Below, in pieces: positions 48,245 through 60,792 of a stretch of DNA of 64,000 nt. The notes below the pieces were generated by a model. The model was not told where the DNA came from. It saw nothing but the letters and a program-made list of their open reading frames with translations, and did not search any database. The position numbers and the translations under genes are program-made. Positions within the stretch are counted from its first letter, which is position 1. Each line of letters starts with the position of its first letter. Source of the stretch: Gibbula magus (lineage: Eukaryota > Mollusca > Gastropoda > Trochida > Trochidae); NCBI GenBank assembly GCA_936450465.1, contig OW388296.1, forward strand, positions 56,472,431 through 56,536,430, written 5' to 3'.

Positions 48245-48712
48245 GTATCATAGCATATTTCAGTGCACTTACAGAAAACTATAAATGTATGACAGAAAAC
48301 GATAGATAATGCAATACAATCTTCTCAATTAAGCATGCATTTTAAGGTACTCTGACATTTCATTTACATTTCTCTGACGATCAAAATTGAAATGTCAAAC
48401 GTTCCTAAATGCAACGTGCATCGATGAAGATTAACGTACTTCCTGTTATGTATTCATAATTCTGGTCACCAAAAGAGGGGCATCGAGAGTAATGACTCCA
48501 CAGGGTAAATATGAAGCATTACTGGAGATGTTTTAGAGCACCCTAACAGTCCCAGCAGTTGATAGACCTTGCGTTCAAATAGTACACAAACTTCATTACA
48601 AAGATAATCCATGTTGAGTATGATACAAAAATGTTATAATGCGACACAGGAGTATCATTCAAGTTCATATCCATTATTCTGACCATTATTCTGCCCACGA
48701 GTGCCAGCAGTG
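48245..48712 (+). repeat. Array elements X and Y, first pair in unit 1
   Basis: X (about 48,245-48,530) and Y (about 48,590-48,712, ending GCCAGCAGTGAGGTTCTCCTG) recur inside the same unit at 51.2-51.9 kb in the order Y then X. X also recurs at 44.06 kb. In unit 1 X is internally shortened around 48,500 compared with units 2 and 3. The minus-strand frame running off Y (48,686-48,898) is open in units 1 and 3 but has a stop in unit 2, so it is not supported as a gene. Confidence 0.6.
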
Positions 48713-51340
48713 AGGTTCTCCTGTGATTGCCAATCTTTCAATGTCATTGCTATGATGTTTCTTGATTATTTGTATCCAATCAATGCATGACAATGGTTTA
48801 GAATTAATAAACTGCCATGTGCATTTTTTACTTGGACATTTTTTAGCTCTGAAGTGGTATTTATACATTCCCTTTGAAGTTAGTTGGTTGTTGAACAATC
48901 ACTCGTGTCTTTAATATGTGGAATCATGAGATTAGTAGAAATAATTTTGAATTTTGGAACATAAAGTCGAGGAAATTAATTTGATCTTTGATTAATCATT
49001 GTAAACCTAGTTATGTAAGAAGTTATGAGAAGTCGATCTCTGAACAAACACGATTCTACATACAAAAACAGCAATACAAATATGCGCTTAACAATAAATA
49101 ATCACCCTTGATAATAAATTTACTTTCTTTCGTTCGAATTCGAAATAACATTGCACTTTGAAAATGTCACTCGTGTAATTTGATAATGATGCAAATGACT
49201 TATAACACCTGATAACAATTTATTATACTTTATGATTTTCACTTGTCACCAGACAAATCTTTATATATAATTTACCATTATCGGCAATTTCAATATTACA
49301 GCTATTGTGACTGTTTACTAACTATATATACGAACGATGTGACAAATGTGTAGTCTATGAAAACCGATTATAACCAAGCAAATTGTTCTCTAAACAACAT
49401 ACTTTGAATATAATCTTGGCTATAGGCCTATCAAGAACAAATATTTTCCTGAAAGTTTGATTACCTTAAATAAGTGACATTTCCCTATTAGTTATTTACA
49501 GTACTCTGTCGGGTGATATTTCAACGAGATATCATACAAGGATCGTATAATATGATGAATACATATCAATTAAGCTACAACTCATGAAGATCCATGAATA
49601 CAATATGTAGGCATTCTCAAAGAAATACGTAAGTGAAGTCGTTGTTCTAGCATCAAATGCAAGCTTTCAGTTGCAGCAATAAATCACGATCGTCCTATCG
49701 ACAGGACAGAAAACCTCTAAAACCAATCAAAATCAAAAACACTCATGTAAATTATTGTTCTTTGTGTTCATAAACAATTTACGAGAATCTTAACCTATTT
49801 AATTCAACAATAAACGGACATCTGACTTGCAGTTCCTGTCACCAAACATTGGGCGATGAGAATTTTTGTCAGATATTTTCATCTGTTACCCACAAAACAT
49901 CAACTGTTGTTTAAAATCAAATCATTCACTCCGATGCTTTGCAATGGGTACAATGTATAAATGCATGTTGAGGGTTGGAGCCGTGATGGTCATAAATAGG
50001 TGTGTGTATGCAGAGCTGATGAAATATTAATGCAGGGAGTTGCTCCGGATGTCTACATTGCGGTGCACTTCCACTGTTGCAGGGTGGGTTTCCTAATTAA
50101 AACCTTTTTTTCAATTCACTACATATTATATATGTGAATAACCTAGTTAAAATTTTCAATCGAGCACATGTGCACATATCACGTTTGCCAAGCAAGCATT
50201 GTTTCAGCGCGAGGTCTCGTATTTTTCATCTTTGACGCCATAATACTTGACTGTTCATGACGTGATTGTAGCTTGCGGTCGCGATAGCAATGGGGCGTTT
50301 TCTGGCTATTTTGTACGTGACAATTGAAGTGGAATAGAATGGGTAATACAGAAATGAGTACATCATGAGTTGCCATATGACTTTAACGCAGATATACATG
50401 TATATACAACCCTTGCTTTCGCTCGGGGATTACAAAGACACTCGTTTCGTAAAAAATCATATGACACACTTCCTCGGGAAATAATCTCTTCTAATCTTAT
50501 AATCTATTATCTTTAGATTCTGTTCATTATATAAATGTTTGTTTACAAAAAAAGGTTTGATGTAACAGCAATCGTATGAAGAATACCAGAGGCAGACTAC
50601 AAGTTTATCACAACTATCCCACTAATAATTTAAAGACTGATGTCGTACTGAAAAGTGTTGCAAAATTGAAGTTTTACGATAATATTTAAATGGCCATTAC
50701 ACCAACATACACTAAACTACAGCCTCGGGATACAGGCCTTTGAAAAGAACAATAATACTCACATACTGATCAAAGATGGAAAAGCCTGTGGCTTTGACGG
50801 TTTAATGTGCTGGTTGATTTGCGTTGTGTTATTGCCCTGTGTCACATTATTAATTTAAGTACATAGTTATGTAACACCACTCTTCTCTGATTGTCAGATG
50901 TATCAACAATACACATTTTGTTTATCTTGGCAACTGTCATTAACTATGTTGATTATGTTTATGAATGATAAAGCTCCTGTCAAATATTTACGGCTCAATG
51001 AAGATATACACATGTTTATCCATTATAGATAGACGAGTGATAAATTGATGAAGCTAAGCGTTGGTAACTACTGACAGATGACCATCGAGATGACACCCCA
51101 TGGAATCAGGGTTAAACTCATGTTCTTGTCATTCATATTTGCATTCACCACATTAAAAAGAATTTCTAAACAAAACATCATACTTTTCTTGACGTGTTAT
51201 TGCCTCTTGTCACACAAACTTCATTATAAAGATAATGCATCTTGAGTATGTAAAATGTACTAATGCGACACAGGAGTATTAATCAAGTTCATATCAATTA
51301 TTCCGCCCACGAGTGCCAGCAGTGAGGTTCTCCTGACAAT

Positions 51341-51650
51341 AATAATAAATGCATATTTATATTGCGCTAAATCCATGCTTAACATGCTCTAAGCGCTACA
51401 CATATTATTACCCTGAAGGAATTGTACTTTCAGGCTGCTAGTAAGCGCACCGCGCGACCGGATAGGTCCGTACTTTATCGTGTTCAGGTACACATTTAAA
51501 CAGCTGGGTAGACTGAGTGCAGTGTGGATGAAGTGCCTTCCCCAAGGGGACCCAGGTCACAAATTTTTGGTGTCTCCACCGGGATTCGAACCCGGGTCTC
51601 TGGCGTGAGAGACCAGCACTCTAACCACTACACAACTGTGCTCCACAGTG
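51341..51650 (-). mobile_element. tRNA-Glu-like SINE, unit 1
   Basis: On the minus strand it reads a tRNA-like head (51,644-51,569), a body containing CCCCTTGGGGAAGGCACTTC, TAGCGCTTAGAGCATG and TAAGCATGGATTTAGCGC, and an (ATT)n tail. CTGACAAT(A/C)ATAA flanks it at 51,333 and 51,651, a 13-bp target-site duplication with one mismatch. The same insertion is in unit 2 at 58.4 kb, so it predates that duplication. Confidence 0.8.
51569..51644 (-). other. tRNA-Glu(CTC)-like SINE head
   Basis: The 76-base segment folds as a tRNA with an A box GTGTAGTGGTTAG, an anticodon arm CTGGT-CTCTCAC-GCCAG (anticodon CTC), and a T arm CCCGGGTTCGAATCCCGG. The acceptor stem GGAGCAC/GAGACACC pairs poorly. Together with the attached SINE body, that makes it a retrotransposon head and not a functional tRNA gene. 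Confidence 0.75.
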
Positions 51651-52057
51651 CTGACAATCATAACTGAAATGTCATCCGTTCATAAATCCAACATGCATCT
51701 TTTAAAATAAATATATTTCCTGTTATGTATCCATCATTCTGTTGACCAGGAGATTACACCGATAAGAAAGTCTCTTTGGTAATTGACAGATCTATCAGCA
51801 TGTCCTTGATGTAATTACATTGAATATTATAGCCAATTCCGAGGGGTATTTACAAGGAGAATTAGTGTTTAGTGCACCCACGTATTCCTCCAGTGTATGA
51901 TCGGTGGTGCGGTGTATGAGTTCATACAGTATAAAACAAATAATTTGTGTTAAGTATTATTCCAACGATACACGAGAGCATTACTCAGGATCTGTATGCT
52001 ACAAATACATTATTTTGCTTGAGCTGGCAGTGGTGGATTTGAAACATTGCAAATTAA

Positions 52058-52546
52058 AGGTACATCCATTGTCTTGTTGGGGATCAAATATGACAAACGT
52101 TATAAATGGTCTTATTTCATCGAGAAGTACAAACTGTTACCGAAATCAACCATTTTAATGATACTCGACTTAGTATATTGACGATATGAAGGTAAAAGTA
52201 GTGATTTCTGACCGAAAACCGGACAATGCACCGCGTGTGGCGCGCGCCAATGAGTCAAACGTAATTTGTTAGTCTTATTTACACAAGACAAAATAACAAA
52301 TTTGGGTTGATAATATTCAAAAGGTCATATAACTACTGTGCATGTAAATAGGACGTGCACTTTCGGTTTCTGCACATGCATAATGATGTTACTCGATTTT
52401 AATTGGAAACAAGTAATTATGATATGTTTGCCGATTGGGCATGAATATGCAAGCTAAGTGAATTTGTTTGTATTGTAAACAGCACATATGGTGTGGTGGA
52501 ACGTATTAAAGCCAAATAAATTTTATGAAACACAATGGAAGCACCT
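52058..52546. mobile_element. TTAA-type MITE, unit 2 (489 bp)
   Basis: The element is flanked by TTAA at 52,054-52,057 and 52,547-52,550. Terminal inverted repeats are AGGTACATCCATTGT at the left and the inverse of ACAATGGAAGCACCT at the right, 13 of 15 matching. Unit 1 keeps the intact single TTAA. TTAA duplication is typical of piggyBac-type transposons. The interior encodes no recognisable transposase. The 84-codon frame at 51,904-52,158 crosses its left boundary and is therefore not a gene. Confidence 0.8.
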
Positions 52547-53602
52547 TTAAGAAGAGATACTTATGTCGGAAATTGCCCCCAGACTTCAATCTTTCAAGAT
52601 GTGCTTGCACTATTTCGATAAGTACTTGTTCAACTCACTGGATATACGAATAATCATATCAAACAAACATTAAATTCATACTATCATTAACTCTTTTATG
52701 AGGGAAAAGCTTCATCAAATAATAAAGTACAGGTTTTGCAAACTCTGAGCAGGTACATAACCACTTTAATATTATAGCAATTTGATAAATAATGACAGGT
52801 GCAATTTCCGGAATATTGTATGGATGCTCACCGGTGATAAATAAAAGACTTATTTGCTTACAGAAAACGTTCTATATCACAAATAGGTCAGGCCATGGTG
52901 ATGACAAGCTGTTGTGAAAGTCCGCAAATATTACGCCTATGGCATAGCTTGAATATGTCATCTAATTATTGTTTAACATACTGACTGATTATGGCTAAAT
53001 GCGTGTTCATGTAGTTAAAGATTGGTAAACGTTTGTCAGTATTCAGGATATAATATTCTGGATCAGAATGTTATATGCAAATTTGATGCTTGAGGTTATC
53101 TCCATTGGAGAAAGTTCCCTGGGTTAGATAATTTGTTTTTCTCTGTATTTATTTACAAAACTATGTTTTAAACAAATTCAGATCAAATCACCGTTTGTTT
53201 CATGAAGTTAAAAGTAACACTGTTAAACTTTGTAAAATGATGTATCACAGTACCACTGTCTGGAAAATGTTGTTACCCATATCAGAGTAGATGACATCAC
53301 AGGATACAGGGGAAACTTATATATTGACAGGACAATGGTGCAACTGAAATGATATCAAGTCTAAGAACGTGTTATCCCTTAACAAAAGTTGTGCTGATGC
53401 CAGTTGATATCACAAATCAGGTTAAATGCTACCTTGTAAGATTTCTCTAGTTAATGACCACCATCTCTTGATATTATTTGAATCAAAGTCTGAAATGCGA
53501 TAATCGCAACCTTGACAAACACAACCGTATCCTATTCTTAATCTAAACCATGCACAATACCATTTCCGGTTGCTGTTTTTTTTGTTTTTGTTGTTTTATC
53601 AG

Positions 53603-54778
53603 GTGAGTAGACCTGTTTCACATTCTGACAAAGTACAAGAAATCCTCTTTGCTAGGATTAGTGCACTACAACAATGTAAAACTATATTTGTGGAAGTGTC
53701 TGGTAATGTCCATGTTCTTCTTATCCAATCACAATATGCACAACTAAAAATGTAAAGATAATGATCAATAAAAATAAATTATCATAAACTTTCTACCAAA
53801 GAAAATAAAGGTATCCTGTATCTTTTGAATGTCTATTTTTTATCTAGTAACGACAATATTGGCAATGAAAACATCCACACAGATATTATCGTGAGAAGCA
53901 CACATGCGTTCTGATCCTGTTATTATTCAGTCTTATTGAGTTCATGCCACATGCAGACATCTTTCTGCTCGCATGATCGCGTTCATGGTCCTCTTAGGCG
54001 TTTATTGATCTAATTACTCTCTGGGGAAGTGCAAGAATATGGTATCCATTTACCCTTCTGTTGACATTTCTCTTACATATAATTCATGTAGCTGATACAT
54101 TTACGGATTTATTGGATTTAATTTGTCCATGACCATGCAAAGATAGAAACGTTCCCGTTATAAAGGTATGGTTACATTTGCAGCGTCAAGAATCAGCAGA
54201 TAATACTCTCCAAAATTTAAATTATTGTGCAATTAGTTAGGAAATGATTAGTCACTGACTTGAAATACCAAAATTAATGATAAAACGTGCCATAAAGTGA
54301 TGATTTAGGAAGCCTTTGTTACCATCGCTATGCTCGTCAACGAGAAGAGAGTTTCGTCAGATGTACAATATAAATTATAATGTAGACAGCACGGGTGAAT
54401 GCTGTATTGATCGTAAGCTTCGTGTCAGAGTAATTTCGGATGTTTCTGAGTACCACATGACGGTACATATGACAACACAATCAGCCGTCTCCTATTATGT
54501 GATTCTGCCATAGAAACAGTTTTATAACTCACCGATGGACTATTCTACAAAGAAACTCCATGTATATGTACACTTCTCCATGCATGATCGCTTGATGGAC
54601 AGGACAAGGACCTGTGTCGAGTCGTCGCGTTGTCATCCATAAAACTTGCCCTTACAATGTTTTGGATGCAATGAAGAAAATAGGGGTGATACAGCTTGGT
54701 TGGACCCGAGAAGAAAATGTATTTGGTAATGCGTTCCTGTTAATATCAATCACAGTTGACATGACATATTGGCAGTGA
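53603..54778 (+). pseudogene. ZP-like exon set, unit 2
   Basis: Exon A is 53,603-53,751, following a long T-rich tract and ATCAG, donor AT|GTAAAG. The intron is 53,752-54,308. Exon B starts at 54,309, and the spliced frame continues QLKMKPLLPSLC. Relative to unit 1, exon B carries two 6-base in-frame deletions and reads on past AVSYYVILP to a single TAG (54,511). It then continues in the same frame with KQFYNSPMDYSTKKL and HVYVHF. A 17-base deletion after CVESSR (about 54,632) breaks the frame before the TCP motif. In-frame indels upstream suggest past coding constraint, and the 17-base deletion shows current decay. Confidence 0.4.
53880..54085 (+). promoter_or_regulatory. Conserved block C, copy 4 (unit 2)
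   Basis: GACATCTTTCTGCTCGCATG starts at 53,956. The ATG at 53,973 opens M-I-A-F-M-V-L-L-G-V-Y with a stop at 54,006-54,008. The upstream context CACATGCGTTCTGATCCTG is shared with copies 1 and 5. No TATA word remains (GTCTTATTGAG). Confidence 0.35.
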
Positions 54779-57700
54779 TATTTAGTTGGGCTACAAGTAT
54801 AACTGGAACATTAAAATGACAACAATCCTAATATGAGTCGTCATAGCTCGAGTAGTTTATAAAGGCCTACATCCATAGATTGTATTTGATTGAATGCCAA
54901 CATAAGATGAATGAGATACAGTCTACTTTTCTTGTGCGAAGTACAAACTAAACGTTAATTAAAATGCATGATTTTCAAATATCACAAATCGAAGTAAACC
55001 AGTGTTTCAAAAGTATTAATTAATATGTGATTGTTAGGATTGGTCAGTATTGAAGTACCGATACGGCTATAGGGTGTGGCTATATCGGGGGTATGGAAAA
55101 GCTACATCTTCATTAGTTACAAGAAGTTACTCAATTTTTCTTGCAGGATTTTCTCGAACGCAATGTCGAAGAAAAGAAATTCAAATCAGTTTTAAATTTA
55201 ATTTAACCATTGCAAAGTGTTTCATCTGGAGGGGTAATCATATCATGTCATATTTCAGCGCACTTACAGAAAACTAAACATGTATCACAGAAAACGATAG
55301 ATAATGCAATACAATCTTCTCAATTAAGCATGCATTTTAAGGTACTCTGACATTTCATTTATTTTTCTCTGACAATCAAAATTGAAATGTCAAACGTTCC
55401 TAAATGCAACGTACATCGATGAAGATAAACGTATTTCCTGTTATGTATTCATAATTCTGGTCACCAAAAGAGGGGCATCGAGAGTAATGTCTCTCCTGTT
55501 GGTTAACAGACCTATCAACATGCCCGTCATGTTCCATGTGGAATTGTATTGGATATTATGGACAATTCAACAGGGTAAATATGAAGCATTACTGGAGATG
55601 TTTTAGTGCACCTAACAGTCCCAGCAGTTGATAGACCTTGCGTTCAAATAGTACACAAACTTCATTACAAAGATAATGCGTGTTGAGTATGATACAAAAA
55701 TGTACTAATGCGACACAGGAGTATCAATCAAGTTCATATCCATTATTCTGCCCACGAGTGCCAGCAGTGAGGTTCTCCTGTGATTGCCAATCTTTCAATG
55801 TCATTGTTTTAATGTTTCTTGATTATTTGTATCCAATCAGTGCATGACATTGGTTTAGAATTAATAAACTGCCATGTGCATTTGTTACTTTGACTTTTTT
55901 TAGCTCTAAAGTGGTATTTATACATTCCCTTTGAAGTTAGTTGGTTGTTGAACAATCACCCTTGTTTTTTAATCTGTAGGATCATGATATTAGTAGAAAG
56001 ACTTTTGAATTTTGGAACATGAAATCGAGGAATTTAATTTGATCTTTGATTAATCATTGTAAACCTAGTTATGAAATAAGTCATGAGCAGTTGATCTCTG
56101 AACAAACACGACTCTACATACAAAACAGCAATACAATTATGCCCTTATCAATAAATAATCATCCTTGATAATACTTTCTTTCGTTCGAATTCGAAATAAC
56201 AAGCTCAAAAGATTCAATTAAATCCAACATTGCACTCTGAAAATGTCACTCGTGTAATTTGATAATGATACAAACGACTAATAACACCTGTTAACAATTC
56301 ATTATACTTCATGATTTTCACTTATCACCAGACAAATCTTAATATATAATTTACCATTATCGGCAATTTCAATATTACAGCTATTGTGACTGTTTACTAA
56401 CTATATATACGAACGATATGACAAATGTGTAGTCTATCAAACCGATTATAACCAAGTGAATTGTTCTCTAAACAATATACTTTGAATACAATCTTGGCTA
56501 TAGGCCTATGGATAACCAAAATTGTCCTGAAATTTATGCAAGTTCGATTACCTTAAATAAGTGACATTTCCCTATTAGTTATTTACAGTACTCTGTCTGG
56601 TGATATTTCAACGAGATATCATACAAGGATCGTATTATATGATGAATACATATCAATTAAGCTACAACTCTTGAAAAGAACCATGAATACAATATATAGG
56701 CATTCTCAAAGAAATACGTAAGTGAAGTCATTGTTCTAGCATCAAATGCAAGCTTTCAGTTGCAGCAATAAATCACCATCGTCCTAACGACAGGACAGAA
56801 AACCTCTAAAACCAATCAAAATCAAAAACACTCATGTAAATTATTGTTCTTTGTGTTCATAAACAATTCACGAGAATCTGAACCTATTTAATTCAACAAT
56901 AAAAGGACATCTGTCTTGCAGTTCCTGTCACCAAACAGAATTTTTGTCAGATATTTTCATCTGTTACCCACAAAACATCAACTGTTGTGGAAAATCAAAT
57001 CATTCTCTCCGATGCTTTGCAATGGGTATAAATGCATGTTGAGGGTTGGAGCCGTGATGGTCATAAATAGGTGTGTGTATGCAGAGCTGATGAAATATTA
57101 ATGCAGGGAGTTGCTCCGGATGTCTACATTGCGGTGCACTTCCACTGTTGCAGGGTGGGTTTCCTAATTAAAACCTTTTTTTCAATTCACTACATATTAT
57201 ATATGTGAATAACCGAGTTAAAATTTTCAATCTAGCACATGTGCACATATCACGTTTGCCAAGCAAGCATTGTTTCAGCGCGAGGTCTCGTATTTTTCAT
57301 CTTTGACGCCATAATACTTGACTGTTCATGACGTGATTGTAGCTTGCGGTCGCGATAGCAATGGGGGATTTTCTGGCTATTTTGTACGTGACAATTGAAG
57401 TGGAATAGAAAGGGTAATACAGAAATGAGTACATCATGAGTTGCCATATGACTTTAACGCAGATATACATGTATATACAACCCTTGCTTTCGCTCGGGGA
57501 TTACAAAGACACTCGTTTCGTAAAAAATCATATGACACACTTCCTCGGGAAATAATCTCTTCTAATCTTATAATCTATTATCTTTAGATTCTGTTCATTA
57601 TATAAATGTTTGTTTACAAAAACAGGTTTGATGTAACAGCAATCGTATGAAGAATACCAGAGGCAGACTACAAGTTTATCCGAACTATCCCACTAATAAT

Positions 57701-58399
57701 TTAAAGACTGATGTCGTACTGAAAAGTGTTGCAAAATTTAAGTTTTACGATAGCATTTAAATGGTCATTACATCAACATACACTAAATCATAGGCTCGGG
57801 ATACAGAACAATAATACTCACATACTGATCAAAGATGGAAAAGCCTGTGGCTTTGACGGTTTAATGTGCTGGTTGATTTGCGTTGTGTTATTGCCCTGTG
57901 TCACATTATTAATTTAAGTACATAGTTATGTAACACCACTCTTCTCTGATTGTCAGATGTATCAACAATACACATTTTGTTTATCTTGGCAACTGTAATT
58001 AACTATGTTGATTATGTTTATGAATGATAAAGCTCCTGTCAAATATTTACGGCTCAATGAAGATATACACATGTTTATCCATTATAGATAGACGAGTGAT
58101 AAATTGATGAAGCTAAGCGTTGGTAACTATTGACAGATGACCCTCGAGATGATACCCCATGGAATCAGGGTTAACATCTTGTTCTTGTCATTCATATTTG
58201 CTTTCACCACATTAAAAAGAACTTCTAAACAAAACATCATACTTTTCTTGACGTGTTATTGCCTCTTGTCACACAAACTTCATTATAAAGATAATGCGTG
58301 TTGAGTATGTAAAATGTACTAATGCGACACAGGAGTATTAATCAAGTTCATATCCATTATTCCGCCCACGAGTGCCAGCAGTGAGGTTCTACTGACAAT

Positions 58400-58724
58400 A
58401 ATAATAAATGCATATTTATATTGCGCTAAATCCATGCTTAACATGCTCTAAGTGCTACACATTTTATTACCCTGAAGGAATTGTACTTTCAAGCTGCTAC
58501 TAAGCGCACCGCGCGACCGGATAGGTCCGTACTTTCTCGTGTTCAGGTACACATTTAAACAGCTGGGTAGACTGAGTGCATTGTGGATGAAGTGCCTTCC
58601 CCAAGGGGACAACACAGTGTGAGACCCAGGTCACAAATTTTTGGTGTCTCCACCGGGATTCGAACCCGGGTCTCTGGCGTGAGAGGCCAGCACTCTAACC
58701 ACTACACAACTGTGCTCCACAGTG
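58400..58724 (-). mobile_element. tRNA-Glu-like SINE, unit 2
   Basis: This is the same insertion as at 51.34-51.65 kb, with the same flanking CTGACAAT (58,392 and 58,725). It carries about 12 more bases (CAACACAGTGTGAGA region near 58,610) that unit 1 has lost. Confidence 0.8.
58643..58718 (-). other. tRNA-Glu(CTC)-like SINE head, unit 2
   Basis: This is equivalent to 51,569-51,644. The anticodon stem CTGGC-CTCTCAC-GCCAG is perfectly paired here. It is a SINE head, not a tRNA gene. Confidence 0.7.
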
Positions 58725-59132
58725 CTGACAATCATAACTGAAATGTCATCCGTTCATAAATGCAACATGCATCTTTAAAAATAAATATATTTCCTGTTAT
58801 GTATCCATCATTCTGTTGACCAGGAGATGTTCACCGATAAGAAAGTCTCTTTGGTAATTGACAGATCTATCAGCATGTCCTTGATGTAATTACATTGAAT
58901 ATTATAGCCAATTCCGAGGGGTATTTACAAGGAGAATTAGTGTTTAGTGCACCCACGTATTCCTCCAGTGTATGATCGGTGGTGCGGTGTATGAGTTCAT
59001 ACAGTATAAAACAAATAATTTGTGTTAAGGATTATTCCAACGGTACACGAGAGCATTACTCAGGATCTGTATGCTACAAATACATTATTTTGCTTGAGCT
59101 GGCAGTGGTGGATTTGAAACATTGCAAATTAA

Positions 59133-59620
59133 AGGTACATCCATTGTGTTGTTGGGGATCAAATATGACAAACGTTATAAATGGTCTTATTTCATCGAGA
59201 AGTACAAACTGTTACCGAAATCAACCATTTTAATGATACTCGACTTAGTATATTGACGATATGAAGGTAAAAGTAGTGATTTCTGATCGAAAACCGGACA
59301 ATGCACCGCGTGTGGCGCGTGCCAATGAGTCAAACGTAATTTTTTAGTCTTATTTACACAAGACAAAATAACAAATTTGGGTTGATAATATTCAAAAGGT
59401 CATATAACTACTGTGCATGTAAATAGGACGTGCACTTTCGGTTTCTGCACATGCATAATGATGTTACTCGATTTTAATTGGAAACAAGTAATTATGATAT
59501 GTTTGCCGATTGGGCATGACTATGCAAGCTAAGTTAATTTTTTTGTATTGTAAACAGCACATATGGTGTGGTGGAACGTATTAAAGCCAAATAAATTTAT
59601 GAAACACAATGGATGCACCT
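59133..59620. mobile_element. TTAA-type MITE, unit 3 (488 bp)
   Basis: This is the same insertion as in unit 2, between TTAA at 59,129 and 59,621. Terminal repeats AGGTACATCCATTGT and the inverse of ACAATGGATGCACCT match at 14 of 15. It was inherited by duplication, not inserted independently. Confidence 0.8.
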
Positions 59621-60456
59621 TTAAGAAGAGATACTTATGCCGGAAATTGCCCCCAGACTGCAATCTTTCAAGATGTGCTTGCACTATTTCGATAAGTACT
59701 TGTTCAACTCACTGTATATACGAATAATCATATCAAACAAACATTAAATTCAGACTATCATTAACTCTTATATGAGGGAAAAGCTTCATCAAATAATAAA
59801 GTACAGGTTTTGCAAACTCTGAGCAGGTACATAACCACTTTAATATTATAGCAATTTGATAAATAAAGACAGGTGCAATTTCCGGAATATTGTATCGATG
59901 CTCACCGGTGATAAATAAAAGACTAATTTGCTTACAGAAAACGTTCTATATCACAAATAGGTCAGGCCATGGTGATGACAAGCTGTTGTGAAAGTCCGCA
60001 AATATTACGCCTATGGCATAGCTTGAATATGTCATCTAATTATTGTTTAACATACTGACTGATTATGGCTAAATGCGTGTTCATGTAGTTAAGGATTGGT
60101 AAACGTTTGTCAGTATTCAGGATATAATATTCTGGATCAGAATGTTATTATGCAAATTTGATGCTTGAGGTTATCTCCATTGGAGAAAGTTCCCTTAGTT
60201 AGATAATTTGTTTTTCTCTGTATTTATTTACAAAACTATGTTTTAAACCAAATTCAGATCAAATCACCGTTTGCTTCATGAAGTTAAAGGTAACACTGTT
60301 AAACTTTGTAAAATGATGTATCACAGTACCACTGTCTGGAAAATGTTGTTACCCATATCAGAGTAGATGACATCACAGGATACAGCAGGGGAAACTTATA
60401 TATTGACAGGACAATGGTGCAACTGAAATGATATCAAATCTAAGCACGTGGTATCC

Positions 60457-60772
60457 CTTAAAGAGCCATCACGGATGTTAGTGTTTCAAATTTTTGGAAA
60501 ATATACTTATAACGTCATTCGCCAGAGAAATCTTTTATCTACAACATGGCATATGTTAAATAATGTTCATATCACGACAATGTATTGCAATTTGGTTTCA
60601 AAGAGAAGTATCACTTCGACTAGCGCGCGCTACGGGTATCTGACGTATATAAACAGAGTCCCCTTTTTTGCGTAATACGTACTACACAAACAGCAAGCGC
60701 TTCCGAAGCGTGAAGGCTCGTCTCTAGCGCAAGTCGCCATAACAACCAATGTGCTGCACCTGTCTCTCTTGC
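60457..60772 (+). other. Heterologous segment replacing unit sequence, with a TATA-like promoter signature
   Basis: Units 2 and 3 diverge abruptly after TATCCCTTAA and rejoin at CAAAGTAC. About 316 bases here replace about 244 bases of unit 2 (53,384-53,627), including the acceptor of exon A. The replacement contains TAGCGCGCGCTACG, then TGACGTATATAAACAGAG with TATATAAA at 60,646-60,653, then a GC-richer leader. An ATG-rich frame spans 60,448-60,675 without known motifs. It could be a solo LTR, a captured promoter or a gene-conversion tract from another locus. Confidence 0.45.
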
Positions 60773-60792
60773 AAAGTACCCTTGTCACACAG

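Larger units (their letters stand above)
51210..51900 (+). repeat. Array elements Y and X, second pair, split by a SINE
   Basis: Y' (51,210-51,335) matches 48,590-48,712, and X' (51,651-51,900) matches the X elements. A SINE sits exactly between them. This internal duplication shows that the 7-kb unit itself grew from smaller duplicated modules. Confidence 0.6.
45141..52020. repeat. Tandem array unit 1
   Basis: This is the first full unit, anchored at GAGCTGG ... GAAACATTGCA. It contains the TTAA empty site (45,174), a 327-base segment absent from units 2 and 3 (45,557-45,883), the ZP-like exon blocks (46.5-47.7 kb), conserved block C (46.8-47.0 kb), elements X and Y (48.25-48.71 kb), a second Y and X pair split by a SINE (51.21-51.9 kb), and long noncoding stretches (47.8-48.2 and 48.9-51.2 kb) that match units 2 and 3 nearly base for base. 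At 6,880 bp it is shorter than unit 2, mainly because it lacks the 489-bp MITE. Confidence 0.85.
52021..59095. repeat. Tandem array unit 2
   Basis: This is the second full unit, 7,075 bp, near-identical to unit 1 outside a few indels and closest to unit 3. It carries the MITE (52.06-52.55 kb), the ZP-like exons (53.6-54.8 kb), block C (53.9-54.1 kb), X and Y (55.25-55.77 kb) and the SINE (58.4-58.7 kb). 54.8-55.2 and 55.96-58.27 kb are noncoding as far as I can see. Confidence 0.85.

Noticed and set aside
48686..48898. Minus-strand 70-codon frame, similar in unit 3 (62,906-63,112)
   Set aside because: The same position in unit 2 carries an in-frame stop, and similarity is explained by recent duplication.
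50179..50376. Minus-strand 65-codon frame conserved in unit 2 (57,250-57,447)
   Set aside because: The whole unit is near-identical, so conservation is not evidence of coding. No motif, splice site or promoter supports it.
51569..51644. tRNA-Glu gene
   Set aside because: The acceptor stem pairs poorly and the segment is fused to a SINE body with a target-site duplication.
51904..52158. 84-codon frame repeated at 58,979-59,233
   Set aside because: It runs across the left boundary of the TTAA MITE, which is absent from unit 1.
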